From NCBI RefSeq assembly GCF_001758785.1, contig NZ_LROM01000082.1:62001-126000 (forward strand): a stretch of 64,000 bases of DNA, read 5' to 3'. The notes below the pieces were generated by a model. The model searched no databases and had not been told where the DNA came from. It was given only the letters and a program-made list of their open reading frames with translations. This DNA is from Duganella phyllosphaerae. GTDB lineage: Bacteria > Pseudomonadota > Gammaproteobacteria > Burkholderiales > Burkholderiaceae_D. Position numbers and translations under genes: made by a program. Below, piece after piece: positions 39,401 to 48,131 of this stretch. The stretch's first letter is position 1, and every line of letters begins with the position of its first letter.

Positions 39401-39415
39401 ATTGGTCAGGCCAAT
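39401..39415. promoter_or_regulatory. Candidate GntR operator upstream of garD
   Basis: ATTGGTCAGGCCAAT is an interrupted palindrome (one mismatch) of the same TGGTC-N-GACCA type as the boxes near 39.6 kb. A degenerate second copy (TTGGTCCGCCCA) follows at 39422-39433. Located 57 bp upstream of garD, it is well placed to control that operon. Confidence 0.6.
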
Positions 39416-39579
39416 TTCGATATTGGTCCGCCCACTTTTTTCATATGGGGACAAACCGCGCCCTTGCAACCCGCATTCCACCGTGCTTTAATCCTGTTTT
39501 CAGGCCGCTGAAACGGTATTCGGGAGGCTATTTGACGCTCCGAGTATGCCACCTAAAAAAGTATTTGGCTAGTCCGCGT

Positions 39580-39618
39580 TGACCAATTTGGTCAGACCAC
39601 CTTAGAATGGCCTGACCA
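39580..39618. promoter_or_regulatory. Cluster of FadR/GntR-type operators
   Basis: Three overlapping or adjacent palindromes occur: TGACCAATTTGGTCA (39580-39594, perfect), TGGTCAGACCA (39589-39599, perfect) and TGGCCTGACCA (39608-39618, one mismatch). TGGTC-N-GACCA fits the operators of FadR-subfamily regulators of sugar-acid genes. The cluster sits 50-90 bp upstream of the GntR gene, so autoregulation plus control of divergent garD-udh is likely. Confidence 0.75.
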
Positions 39619-39668
39619 AATGGCAGAGAATTCATTCCTAAAGCCATAACTAAAAAAACGAGACAACG

Positions 39669-40367
39669 ATGCAGAAGAGAACTTCCGCACTCCCCGAACC
39701 GCATGTCCATGAAGCACGCCTCTACCGCGTGGTGGCCGACCGCATCCAGGACCTGATCCGTACCGAAAACATCGCTCCCGGCGAACGTCTGCCGTCCGAA
39801 CGCGATCTCGCCACCAAGCTCAGTGTCAGCCGCGCCTCGCTGCGCGAAGCGCTGATCGCGCTCGAACTGGGCGGCGTGATCGAGGTGCGCGGCGGTTCCG
39901 GCGTGTATGTCAGCGAGCGCCCCGCGCCCGCCGACCTGCCCGAGGCAGGTCCCGGCCCGTTCGAGGTGCTGTCGGCGCGGCGCCTGATCGAAGCGGAGAT
40001 CGCGGCGATTGCCGCGCGCGTGGCCACCGACAGCGCCATCGACGCCATCCTGCAGGCCGTGGTCGAAATGGAGCAGAGCCACGCCAACTACTCGAGCAAC
40101 GAGCAGGCCGACCGCAACTTCCACCTGGCCATTGCACGCGCCACCGGCAACAGCGCGCTGGTCGGCTCGCTCAACTACCTGTGGGACCAGCGCGGCCGCC
40201 TGTGGCACAAGCTCAAGGAGCACTTCCAGACCGAGGAGCTGCGCCAGGAAACGCTCAAGGACCATCGCCGCATCCTGGAGGCGATTGCCGCCCACGATCC
40301 TGCTGCCGCCCGCAAGGCCATGCGCGCCCACCTCGAACGCGTCACGCGCACGTTCTCGCGCGGCTGA
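39669..40367 (+). CDS. FadR-subfamily GntR transcriptional regulator
   Basis: 232-residue regulator with an N-terminal winged helix (LYRVVADRIQDLIRTENIAP, GERLPSERDLATKLSVSRAS) and a C-terminal FCD effector domain. The metal-binding His-type pattern is present in DRNFHLAIARATGN and the final HL. It is divergent from garD-udh and lies directly upstream of the three secreted pectinase genes. The effector is probably a pathway intermediate such as galactarate or galacturonate; this is inferred from context. Palindromes of the expected type lie just upstream. Confidence 0.9.
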   Translation: MQKRTSALPEPHVHEARLYRVVADRIQDLIRTENIAPGERLPSERDLATKLSVSRASLREALIALELGGVIEVRGGSGVYVSERPAPADLPEAGPGPFEVLSARRLIEAEIAAIAARVATDSAIDAILQAVVEMEQSHANYSSNEQADRNFHLAIARATGNSALVGSLNYLWDQRGRLWHKLKEHFQTEELRQETLKDHRRILEAIAAHDPAAARKAMRAHLERVTRTFSRG

Positions 40368-40499
40368 CAACAGCATCCGGCCGCCGCGCGCACGCCCCGC
40401 CTGCGGCGCGCGTGGCGATCAACTTATTGAGTATTTGCGACTGGCCGTGCGGTACGTGTGCTTTGCACAACAGTCGCCCCAACTGTCCGTGAGATGACC

Positions 40500-41294
40500 A
40501 TGATGACTCGCCTGATCCTTGCTGCTCTTGCCACCTCCTCTGCGCTGCTGTGCGCGCCGGTCCACGCCGCCGAACCGGCCAAGCCGGCGCGCCTGATCCT
40601 GGTGGGCGACTCCACCATGGCCAGCAACAGCGGCTACGGCGACGCCTTCTGCGCCCGCGTCCACCGCGCCAATACCTGCATCAACCTGGCCAAGGGCGGC
40701 CGCAGCTCGGGCAGCTTCCGCGTCGAGGGCCGCTGGAATGAAGTCGAGGGGCTGCTGCGCGGCGGCGCCGCCTACAGCACCACCTATGTGCTGATCCAGT
40801 TCGGCCACAACGACCAGCCCGGCAAACCTGGCCGCTCCACCGACCTCGCCACCGAATTCCCGGCCAATATGACGCGCTACGCGCAGGAAGTGAAAGCGCT
40901 GGGCGGCATTCCGGTGCTGGTCACCCCGCTCACGCGTCGCAGTTTCCGGGACGGCGTCCTGCAAAACAACCTGACGCCGTGGGCCGACGTGATCCGCGCC
41001 ATCGCCAAGGCGCAACAGGTGCCGCTGCTCGACCTCAACGCCGACAGCTTTGCCGCCGTGCAGGCGATGGGCGCCGAGCAGGCCGACACCTTTGCGGTGG
41101 AACCGCCGCCAGCTAAAAAAGACGCGGCCGCACTCACGCCCGGTAACGTGGAGGTGGCTGGCGCCGCCAAGTCGGCGTTCGACTACACCCACCTCGGCCC
41201 CAGGGGCGCGGCCTACTTTGCCGACATGGTGGTGGGGGAGATGAAAACGGCGGTGCCGGTGTCGGCCGGCCTGTTCATCGCGCCACGGCCATGA
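40500..41294 (+). CDS. Rhamnogalacturonan acetylesterase-like SGNH esterase (CE12)
   Basis: Secreted SGNH hydrolase, 264 residues, likely removing acetyl groups from pectic polysaccharide. The signal peptide (MMTRLILAALATSSALLCAPVHA) is clear. The four SGNH blocks are visible: LVGDSTMASNSG (Ser), GRSSGSF (Gly), QFGHND (Asn) and DYTHLGPRGA (Asp/His). ATGs at 40494, 40500 and 40503 compete; 40500 has gtgag six bases upstream. The last codons overlap the pectin methylesterase start by 4 bp. The CE12 assignment comes from the motif pattern and the pectinase neighbours. Confidence 0.87.
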   Translation: MMTRLILAALATSSALLCAPVHAAEPAKPARLILVGDSTMASNSGYGDAFCARVHRANTCINLAKGGRSSGSFRVEGRWNEVEGLLRGGAAYSTTYVLIQFGHNDQPGKPGRSTDLATEFPANMTRYAQEVKALGGIPVLVTPLTRRSFRDGVLQNNLTPWADVIRAIAKAQQVPLLDLNADSFAAVQAMGAEQADTFAVEPPPAKKDAAALTPGNVEVAGAAKSAFDYTHLGPRGAAYFADMVVGEMKTAVPVSAGLFIAPRP

Positions 41295-42730
41295 CGACGG
41301 TGGTGCATATAACCACTGCAGCAGCGGCTGCGGCTGCGGTACTGCTCACTTGTGCGAGCAGCGTCCAGGCGCAAAGCGAACCGGCGCGGCGCCCCCAACT
41401 GACAGCCGAACAAGCCAGACACTACGCCTACAGCGAAGTGCTCAAGTACGTGGGACCCGCCGGCAGCGAGCGCATCGACCCGTGGGATCCGCTGGCCGAT
41501 CCACTGGCACGCAATGCAGCGCTTACCCCTGATTACGTGGTGGACCAGGCGGCCAAAGCCGACGGCATAAAAATCTTCAACACGGTGCAGGCGGCGGTGA
41601 GCCGTGCGGTGGCCGACAGCAAGGCTGCGCCAACGAAGCGCCTGTACCTGCTGGTCAAACCGGGCACCTACCCGGAGCTGGTGTACGTGCCGGCAGTTGC
41701 TGCGCCGCTCACGCTGTACGGCGACGGCAAGGACGCCGCCGCCACCCGCATCACGGCCAAGCTCGACGCGTCCGCCACCGGCGCCGATTACACTGCCCTG
41801 TATGCCGGGCAGTTTGCCGCCGTGGCGCCCGAGATCCGCGCCATGTTCGACAGCGTGAAAGACCGCGACCAGATTCGCACCTTCGGCACCGCCACCGTGT
41901 GGGTGCAGAGCGACGGCTTCCAGGCCCGCAACCTGACGTTCGAAAACGGCTACAACAAGGACATCGGCAACGCCCGCGCGGAAGCGCTCCCCAATGTGAA
42001 CAACGTCCACCACCAGGCGCTGGCGCTGCAAGTGGACGGCGCCGACAAGGCGCAGTTCGAGAACGTGCGCCTGATCGGCTTCCAGGACACCCTGTACGTC
42101 AAGGCCAAGGCGGTGGCCACCAGCACGCGCAGCTTCTTCAACAAATCGTATATCGAGGGTGACGTCGATTTCATTTTCGGCGACAGCACCGCCTATTTTT
42201 ACCAGTCCGAGATCAAGACGCTGGGCGACCGCGGCGTGTCGTACGTGGCTGCGCCCAACACCAACATCAAAACCAGGTACGGTTTCGTGTTCGACAGCAG
42301 CCGCTTCACGCACGATGGATCGGCCAACGCGCGCGCCGGCCAGTTCCACCTGATGCGCCAGTGGTTCCACAATTCCAAGTGCACGCCGTACGCGAAGGTG
42401 GCCCTGACCGGCTACCGCTGCACGCTGGGTACAACCGACGTCTATCGCGCACCGGCAGGCACGCTCACCAAAACCACGCTGGAAACGGTGGGCAAGATGG
42501 TGGTGCTTAACTCGCGCATCGGCGCCCACATCAACCGCGAGCGACCATGGGCGGACTGGAACAAGCCGGGGGCGATTGCCTACCGGCCGGTCCAGTACAG
42601 CAGCAACGACTACTGGCACAACCTGGCCAGGAACGGCATCGATCCAGTGCGAGACCTGGGCTACGGCGCGCAGCCGTCGCCGGCCGACATCTTTGTCGCG
42701 GAATTCAATAACCAGCACGACGACGAATAA
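41291..42730 (+). CDS. Pectin methylesterase (CE8)
   Basis: Secreted right-handed beta-helix enzyme, 479 residues, that removes methyl esters from homogalacturonan. A signal peptide ends SVQAQ. Family motifs are present in order: GTYPEL, the QALAL segment, GFQDTLY and DVDFIFGDS, with the catalytic Asp residues in the last two. An Arg-Trp pair is found in the C-terminal INRERPWADW. Its start overlaps the acetylesterase stop (ATGA) and the polygalacturonase follows after 12 bp, so the three esterase/hydrolase genes form one operon. Confidence 0.93.
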   Translation: MTTVVHITTAAAAAAAVLLTCASSVQAQSEPARRPQLTAEQARHYAYSEVLKYVGPAGSERIDPWDPLADPLARNAALTPDYVVDQAAKADGIKIFNTVQAAVSRAVADSKAAPTKRLYLLVKPGTYPELVYVPAVAAPLTLYGDGKDAAATRITAKLDASATGADYTALYAGQFAAVAPEIRAMFDSVKDRDQIRTFGTATVWVQSDGFQARNLTFENGYNKDIGNARAEALPNVNNVHHQALALQVDGADKAQFENVRLIGFQDTLYVKAKAVATSTRSFFNKSYIEGDVDFIFGDSTAYFYQSEIKTLGDRGVSYVAAPNTNIKTRYGFVFDSSRFTHDGSANARAGQFHLMRQWFHNSKCTPYAKVALTGYRCTLGTTDVYRAPAGTLTKTTLETVGKMVVLNSRIGAHINRERPWADWNKPGAIAYRPVQYSSNDYWHNLARNGIDPVRDLGYGAQPSPADIFVAEFNNQHDDE

Positions 42731-42742
42731 CCAGGAGACCGT

Positions 42743-44593
42743 ATGACCCGACCTATCGATACCCAGCGCCGCAGCCTGATGAAAGCCTTGCCGGCCGCCG
42801 GCCTCACGCTGGCCCTGCCCGCTACCGCCGCCGTGGCGCCCGATCCGTGGTTGCAGGCGCAAGCCATCATCGACCGCGTGTCGAAGCCTTTGAAATTCCG
42901 CCAGCAGGATTTCGTGGTGACGAAGTTTGGCGCCAAGCCGTGCAAGCTCACCAACATCAAGGCCTGGGTATCGTTCGAAGGACAGGACACGCTGGCCAGG
43001 CCGGCCGCCAAGTCGCCCGACTGCTACGGCGCCATCAAGGCTGCCATCAAGGCCTGCCATGACGCCGGCGGTGGCCGCGTGGTGATCCCGGCCGGGAACT
43101 GGTACTGCGCCGGTCCCATCGTGCTGCTGTCGAACGTCAACGTGCACCTGAGCGCGGGTGCGCACATCTACTTCAGTCACGACCCGGCCGACTACGCCAG
43201 GTACGGCGATATCGATTGCGGCAAGAATGGCAAGCTGGTGGTCTCGCGCTGGCAGAGCAACGACTGCCTCAATTATTCGTCGATGATCTACGCCTACGGC
43301 CAGGACAACATCGCGTTGACCGGCGAAGACTGGACCAGCGTGCTCGATGGCCAGGGCGGCGTGCCGTTCAACGACGCCGGCGACTGCTGGTGGACCTGGA
43401 AGGGCAAGCAGAAAACCATCAACTCGATCGGCCAGGGCAACACGCCCAATTTCGTCGCCGGCAAAATGTCGGAAAATACCGAGAACCCCAACAACGCCAG
43501 GTCGCTGGCCGACATCGCCCCCGGCATCACCGACGCCGAGCGCGCGCTGATCGAAGGCAAGGATCAAAGCTGGCGCACCGACTCGAAATACCTGCCATCG
43601 CTGTCGGAAGCGGGCGTGCGGCTGGCCAGGCGCGTATTCGGCGTGGGCCACTACCTGCGCCCGCCGATGATCCAGATCATCGGCTGCACCAACGTGCTGC
43701 TGCAGGGCTACCACGTGATGCGCACGCCGTTCTGGATGCACCACCCGGTCCACTGCCGCAACCTGGTGATCCGCAAGGTGCACTGCGAAAGCCATGGCCC
43801 CAACAGCGACGGCTTCGACCCGGAAGCGTGCGACCACGTGCTGGTGGAGGACTGCACCTTCGACACCGGCGACGACTGCATCGCCATCAAGGCCGGCAAG
43901 AACCAGGATACGCAATACGGCCCGTCGCAAAACATCGTGATCCAGAACTGCATCATGCACAGCGGGCACGGCGCCGTCACGCTGGGCAGCGAGATGGCCG
44001 GCGGCATCCAGAACGTGTTTGCGCAAAAGCTGGTGTTCCAGAACGCCAACTGGCAAACCAACCCGCTCAATATCGCCATCCGTTTGAAGACCAACCTCAA
44101 TCGCGGCGGCTACCTGCGCAATTTCTATGTGCGCGACGTCTCGATCCCGAACGGCGTGCAGCTGACCGCTTCGCACTACGCCACTTTTCCCGACTCGCCG
44201 ATCAACGGCAAGCAGGTGGCCACTGCGGCCGGCGCGGTCGTCGCCTTCGACTGCGACTACATCCCGACCGCCGATCACGTACGCACCCGGCCGCCGGTGG
44301 TCAACAACATCCACATCTCGAACGTCCGCGTCGGCAATGTGACCAAAGACGGCAAGACCGCCTCCTGCTTCCAGGCCATCATGCTGCTCGGCCCTGTCGC
44401 GTCGGACTACAACGGCCCGCAACCGGCGCCGCCGGTGGTGCCGATCACCGACGTGACGATTACCGACTGCGATTTCGGCGCACCAACCAATGCGGCGGAA
44501 CCGTGGTTTGTGTATAACGTAAAGGGGGTGACGCTCAAGAACGTCACCATTGCGGGCAAGGTGTACAACACCGTTTTGAATGCTCCTGCATGA
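42743..44593 (+). CDS. Polygalacturonase-like glycoside hydrolase (GH28)
   Basis: 616-residue beta-helix pectinase that should hydrolyse galacturonan. The N-terminus has a Tat-like signal (QRRSLMKALPAAGLTLALP), suggesting export in a folded state. GH28 catalytic blocks are visible: NSDGFDPEAC, DTGDDCIAIKAG, SGHGAVTLGSE and IRLKTN, giving the usual three Asp, the His and the RLK site. It is longer than simple endo-polygalacturonases, with about 300 residues before the first catalytic block, resembling bacterial exo-polygalacturonases; whether it is endo or exo cannot be decided here. A good ribosome site (aggaga) precedes the ATG. Confidence 0.93.
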   Translation: MTRPIDTQRRSLMKALPAAGLTLALPATAAVAPDPWLQAQAIIDRVSKPLKFRQQDFVVTKFGAKPCKLTNIKAWVSFEGQDTLARPAAKSPDCYGAIKAAIKACHDAGGGRVVIPAGNWYCAGPIVLLSNVNVHLSAGAHIYFSHDPADYARYGDIDCGKNGKLVVSRWQSNDCLNYSSMIYAYGQDNIALTGEDWTSVLDGQGGVPFNDAGDCWWTWKGKQKTINSIGQGNTPNFVAGKMSENTENPNNARSLADIAPGITDAERALIEGKDQSWRTDSKYLPSLSEAGVRLARRVFGVGHYLRPPMIQIIGCTNVLLQGYHVMRTPFWMHHPVHCRNLVIRKVHCESHGPNSDGFDPEACDHVLVEDCTFDTGDDCIAIKAGKNQDTQYGPSQNIVIQNCIMHSGHGAVTLGSEMAGGIQNVFAQKLVFQNANWQTNPLNIAIRLKTNLNRGGYLRNFYVRDVSIPNGVQLTASHYATFPDSPINGKQVATAAGAVVAFDCDYIPTADHVRTRPPVVNNIHISNVRVGNVTKDGKTASCFQAIMLLGPVASDYNGPQPAPPVVPITDVTITDCDFGAPTNAAEPWFVYNVKGVTLKNVTIAGKVYNTVLNAPA

Positions 44594-44719
44594 CAACACA
44601 GCAAGCCTTGGTTGACCTGTCTTGATTTCTGACATAAGGCCACGCTTCATTGTTTGGCAACCGGCAATACCCTCCTCCGGCCTGGCGGCAACATCAGCCG
44701 CTCAGGTCAAGGAGGCCCC

Positions 44720-45097
44720 ATGTCATACCATTACGCAGATGCCCGCTCACTCGATGGCAAACCCAAAATCGGCGACGCTGAATGCGTTACGCTAACCAGG
44801 CACTACACCAATGCCCCCGCTACACGGCTGTGGCGCCAAGGGGCCAAGGTTCTTGGCAATAAAGCGATACTGCCGGGGACCGCGATCGCCAACTTCGAGA
44901 ACGGGCGTTGGCCGGGTCGCAGCAAAGGCAACCATTCTGCGTTCTACCTGGGCCAGGTTTCCGACGGCATCTATGTGGTCGACCAGTGGCCCTCGCCGGA
45001 AAAGAAAAATATCTCCATCCGGTTCATCCGCAAAAGGGCCGTCACCAGGACGGTACGTACGCGAACCCGACCGACAATGCCGATGCATTCTGGGTAA
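44720..45097 (+). CDS. BPSL0067-family (Tae2-like) amidase, frameshifted near the 3' end
   Basis: 125-residue product matching the BPSL0067 family, which I associate from memory with the type VI secretion amidase effector Tae2. The putative catalytic Cys22 (GDAECVTLTRHY) and His72 (GNHSAFYLGQ) are intact, as are GTAIANF and VVDQW. After RFIRK (about residue 105) this frame gives an Arg/Thr-rich tail. The -1 frame instead gives QDGTYANPTDNADAFWVIE and stops at 45105, matching the usual family C-terminus. Adding one A to the AAAA run at 45032-45035 would restore a 128-residue protein, so a frameshift, sequencing error or slippage is likely. GGAGG precedes the ATG. The cognate immunity-like gene follows. 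Confidence 0.75.
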   Translation: MSYHYADARSLDGKPKIGDAECVTLTRHYTNAPATRLWRQGAKVLGNKAILPGTAIANFENGRWPGRSKGNHSAFYLGQVSDGIYVVDQWPSPEKKNISIRFIRKRAVTRTVRTRTRPTMPMHSG

Positions 45098-45113
45098 TTG
45101 AATAGGAAAAGCG

Positions 45114-45563
45114 ATGACATCTAACGCGTGTATTCCGTTGCTGCTCGCTACGCTCATGCTGGGATCGACCGCTGGCGCCAGGGAGCAGCGTATCGTCTGC
45201 CCTGCTGAAATACCAATGTCGTCGATCCGGCTGATTGACACGCCTGAGCCATGGAAAGCCCATGTGGCGGCGTCCATACCGCTTTCCTCCGCTGGTGCCA
45301 CGGCGGGACCGCCCGAACGTAAAGCCGTGCTGATGGGGGATTCGACCTGGAAAAAAGGGGCGACTGCGTGGACGACGACCTACGATCTTGCTGGCGCTGG
45401 TTTTCCTGAAGGAAAATGGATGGAATGCAGGTATGGTGAATACGATCAGATCAGCTATTCGGTGCGGCTTGATGAACGAACTAGTTCCTGCAAAGTTGAA
45501 ATCGTTCAAGGCATAAAGGCCGGACAAAAAAACATCACCATTCTGTGCCAGCGGATACCGTAG
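45114..45563 (+). CDS. STY0301-family protein, putative periplasmic immunity (Tai2-like)
   Basis: 149-residue exported protein: a signal peptide (MTSNACIPLLLATLMLGSTAGA) then a small domain with IVCPAEIP near the start, W-x-C (KWMECRYG) and two late Cys. This matches the STY0301 family, which is regularly encoded next to BPSL0067-type amidases and, by inference, neutralises them in the periplasm. It starts 8 bp after the restored stop of the amidase gene (45103-45105), with agga upstream. It lies between pectin genes, which have no obvious functional link to it. Confidence 0.8.
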   Translation: MTSNACIPLLLATLMLGSTAGAREQRIVCPAEIPMSSIRLIDTPEPWKAHVAASIPLSSAGATAGPPERKAVLMGDSTWKKGATAWTTTYDLAGAGFPEGKWMECRYGEYDQISYSVRLDERTSSCKVEIVQGIKAGQKNITILCQRIP

Positions 45564-45578
45564 AGCTTGATGCCCATT

Positions 45579-45608
45579 AAAAAAGGCAGGTGCTCACGCA
45601 TCTGCCTT
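45579..45608 (-). terminator. Terminator of the kdgD-aldehyde dehydrogenase-lactonase unit
   Basis: On the minus strand an 11-bp stem (AAGGCAGATGC paired with GCACCTGCCTT, one G-T pair) with a four-base loop runs into TTTTTTAAT. It lies 15 bp after the lactonase stop and 16 bp after the convergent immunity gene, and may also act on the plus side. Confidence 0.85.
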
Positions 45609-45622
45609 ACTTTGCTACACCA

Positions 45623-46498
45623 TCAAGCCCCGAACGGCGTTTCCGCCAGCCCCTTCACGCCAGGCTCGAGCAAAATCACCGCCCCGCCCCACTCGGCATC
45701 TTCCGGTTTTCCGGACGGAATCGACGTCACCAGCAACTGGTCCAGGTGCTTGCCGCCGAACGCACACATGGCCGGTTTCAGCATCGGCACATCAAGCTTG
45801 CGGTCGAGCTTGCCCTGTGGCGTGAAGCGCAGGATGTAGCCGCCGTCGTTGCCGCACACCCAGTAGCAGCCTTCGCTATCGACTGCCGCGCCGTCGGGCC
45901 GGCCTACCGACTTGGTCAGATCGGCAAACACGCGCTGCTTGCTCGGTACGCCGTCATCAATGTCGTAGTCGAACGCCCACACCATGCGCCGCAGCGGGTG
46001 CGAGTCGGACAGGTACATGGTGCGCCCGTCCGGCGAGAACCCCAGGCCGTTTTGCGTGAGCAGGTCGGCGACCATCGGCTTCGAGATGCCACGGCTGTCG
46101 TAGCGATACAGCTTGCCCACCGGACGCGCCTGGGCCATGTCCATGAACATGGTGCCGGACCAGAAACGGCCTTGGCGGTCGCAACGGCCATCGTTGAAGC
46201 GCATGCCCTCGCCCAGGTCGGCGCCCGGCGTAGCCAGCTTGGTCTGGACGGCAGCTTCGCCGTCATTCAGATCGAGCTGGAACACGCCGGTTTCCATGCC
46301 GGCGATCAGCCCGCCGCCGGCCCGGGTGGCGATGCAGCCTGCCATCTGGTCCAGGGTCCAGAAACGGGTGGCGCCGGTGGCCGGATCAAGCCGCCAGATG
46401 CGCTTGGCCGGAATGTCGGTCCAGTAAAAAACCGACTCCGCCGCGCTCCAGGTGGGGCTTTCCCCCACCGCACACTTGATATCGCTTATGCGTTCCAT
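45623..46498 (-). CDS. SMP-30/gluconolactonase family sugar lactonase
   Basis: 291-residue six-bladed beta-propeller lactonase. Metal-ligand segments are visible in AVGESPTWS (Glu), [18 protein letters not shown] (Asn/Asp), [10 protein letters not shown] and [12 protein letters not shown] (Asp). In this locus the likely substrate is the galactaro- or glucarolactone made by uronate dehydrogenase, giving the aldarate for GarD; an arabinono- or gluconolactonase role is the main alternative. Its start lies within the last codons of the upstream aldehyde dehydrogenase gene (13-bp overlap), so the two are coupled. Confidence 0.88.
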   Translation of the reverse strand: MERISDIKCAVGESPTWSAAESVFYWTDIPAKRIWRLDPATGATRFWTLDQMAGCIATRAGGGLIAGMETGVFQLDLNDGEAAVQTKLATPGADLGEGMRFNDGRCDRQGRFWSGTMFMDMAQARPVGKLYRYDSRGISKPMVADLLTQNGLGFSPDGRTMYLSDSHPLRRMVWAFDYDIDDGVPSKQRVFADLTKSVGRPDGAAVDSEGCYWVCGNDGGYILRFTPQGKLDRKLDVPMLKPAMCAFGGKHLDQLLVTSIPSGKPEDAEWGGAVILLEPGVKGLAETPFGA

Positions 46499-48060
46499 AC
46501 CAGGTCACCGTTGACGATGCGCGGAAGTTTTTCCGGATTGTCGTCAGCGAGCGAAGTTGGCAGCAGGTACGACGGCACGTCCTGGTAGCTCACTGGACGC
46601 AGGAAGCGGTCGATGGCCGACGCGCCCACCGAGGTGGTGCGGCTGTCGGACGTCGACGGGAACGGGCCGCCGTGGACCATGGCGTGCGCCACTTCCACAC
46701 CGGTACCGAAACCGTTGAATAGGATGCGGCCCACTTTGCGTTCCAGGATCGGCAGCAGGCGCGCAGCCAGGTCGCGGTCGTCGGCGGTGGCGTGCACGGC
46801 GCCGGTCAGCTGGCCTTCGACGTGGTTGGCAACAGCCAGCAGTTCGGCTTCGTCTTCCGCCACGACCAGCAGCGAGGTTGGTCCAAAGATTTCGCCTTCG
46901 AGCTTGTCGTCGGCCAGGAATTTCTTCGCTGGCACTTGGTACAGGAAAGCTTGTGCAGCGCATGGGGCTTCGGTGCCCTGGCCGGCAGCAACCTGCTGCA
47001 CGCCGTCGACGCCAGCGAGGTTTTTCACGCCGGACAGGTAGGCCTTGTGGATACCCGGGGTCAGCATGGTCGAAGCAGCCTTGGCGCCGATGGTGCCGGC
47101 GGTGGCGTCAACGAAGGCTTGCAGCTTGTCGCCCTTGATGCCGATCAAGAGGCCCGGGTTGGTGCAGAACTGGCCGGCGCCCATGGTCAGCGAATCGGCA
47201 AACGCTTGCGGCAGCTTGTCGTTGGCCAGCGCGCCTGGCAGCAGGAACACCGGGTTGATCGAGCTCATCTCGGCGTACACAGGGATTGGTTCCTTGCGTT
47301 CGGCGGCGGTTTTCATCAGTGCCAGGCCACCGGCGCGCGAGCCGGTGAAGCCCACGGCCTTGATGGCTGGATGGCTGACCAGGGCCTGGCCCACGGTCTG
47401 GCCGGAGCCGATGATCATCGAGAACACGCCAGCTGGCAGGCCGGACTCTTCCACGGCTTTGGCAACGGCTTTACCGACCAGCTCGGAGGTGCCGAGGTGG
47501 GCCGAGTGGGCCTTGACGATGACCGGGCAACCGGCGGCCAGGGCGGAGGCGGTATCGCCACCAGCCACCGAGAACGCCAGCGGGAAGTTCGAGGCGCCGA
47601 ACACGGCAACCGGGCCCAGGCCGATCTTGCGCAGGCGCAGGTCGGGACGTGGCGGGGTGCGTTCCGGCAGCGCGCTGTCGAGCGTGGCGGACTGGAAGCG
47701 GCCGTCGCGCACGACTTTGGCAAACAGTTTCAGTTGATTCACGGTACGACCGCGCTCGCCTTCCAGGCGGGCTTGCGGCAGGCCGGTTTCCTGCATCGCG
47801 CGTTCGATCAGGGCCGGGCCCAGGTCCATGATGCGGTCGGCAATGGTTTCCAGGAACTTGGCGCGCACTTCCAGGCTGGTGTTGCGGTACGGGTCGAAGG
47901 CGGCGTCGGCCAGTTGGGCCGCTTGCTCCAGGTCGGCGGCGCTGGCCAGGCCGAACGCCGGTTCGATTTCCGCGTTGCGCGACGGGTCGATCGCCTTGAT
48001 CGTGCCCTCTTTACCTGTCAGTGCTTTACCGCCAATGATCATTTCGCCAGCTACTTGCAT
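46486..48060 (-). CDS. 2,5-dioxovalerate (alpha-ketoglutaric semialdehyde) dehydrogenase
   Basis: 524-residue NAD(P)-dependent aldehyde dehydrogenase. The dinucleotide motif [10 protein letters not shown], catalytic Glu in YAEMSSINP and catalytic Cys in [10 protein letters not shown] are visible; QFCTNPG in place of the usual QxCxxx loop is typical of the KGSADH branch. It should oxidise 2,5-dioxopentanoate, made by KdgD, to 2-oxoglutarate. An internal ATG ([10 protein letters not shown], residue 7) is an alternative start. It lies 71 bp downstream of kdgD, with a hairpin in the gap, and overlaps the lactonase gene. Confidence 0.92.
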   Translation of the reverse strand: MQVAGEMIIGGKALTGKEGTIKAIDPSRNAEIEPAFGLASAADLEQAAQLADAAFDPYRNTSLEVRAKFLETIADRIMDLGPALIERAMQETGLPQARLEGERGRTVNQLKLFAKVVRDGRFQSATLDSALPERTPPRPDLRLRKIGLGPVAVFGASNFPLAFSVAGGDTASALAAGCPVIVKAHSAHLGTSELVGKAVAKAVEESGLPAGVFSMIIGSGQTVGQALVSHPAIKAVGFTGSRAGGLALMKTAAERKEPIPVYAEMSSINPVFLLPGALANDKLPQAFADSLTMGAGQFCTNPGLLIGIKGDKLQAFVDATAGTIGAKAASTMLTPGIHKAYLSGVKNLAGVDGVQQVAAGQGTEAPCAAQAFLYQVPAKKFLADDKLEGEIFGPTSLLVVAEDEAELLAVANHVEGQLTGAVHATADDRDLAARLLPILERKVGRILFNGFGTGVEVAHAMVHGGPFPSTSDSRTTSVGASAIDRFLRPVSYQDVPSYLLPTSLADDNPEKLPRIVNGDLVWNA

Positions 48061-48082
48061 ATCGACTCCTTAGATGTGTGAA

Positions 48083-48103
48083 AAGCGCGGACCAGCCGCG
48101 CTT
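48083..48103 (-). promoter_or_regulatory. Hairpin between kdgD and the dehydrogenase gene
   Basis: An 8-bp stem AAGCGCGG / CCGCGCTT with a five-base loop is followed on the minus strand by TTTTC. It may be a partial terminator or a processing/stability hairpin giving different expression of kdgD and the downstream genes. Confidence 0.5.
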
Positions 48104-48131
48104 GAATTCAAATCAAAAAACAGGCTTCAAA

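Noticed and set aside
41213..44650. A 1145-codon open frame on the minus strand across the pectinase genes
   Set aside because: It lies antisense to three genes with clear catalytic motifs, signal peptides and ribosome sites. Its product is low-complexity His/Val/Arg-rich, as expected for a GC-rich shadow frame.
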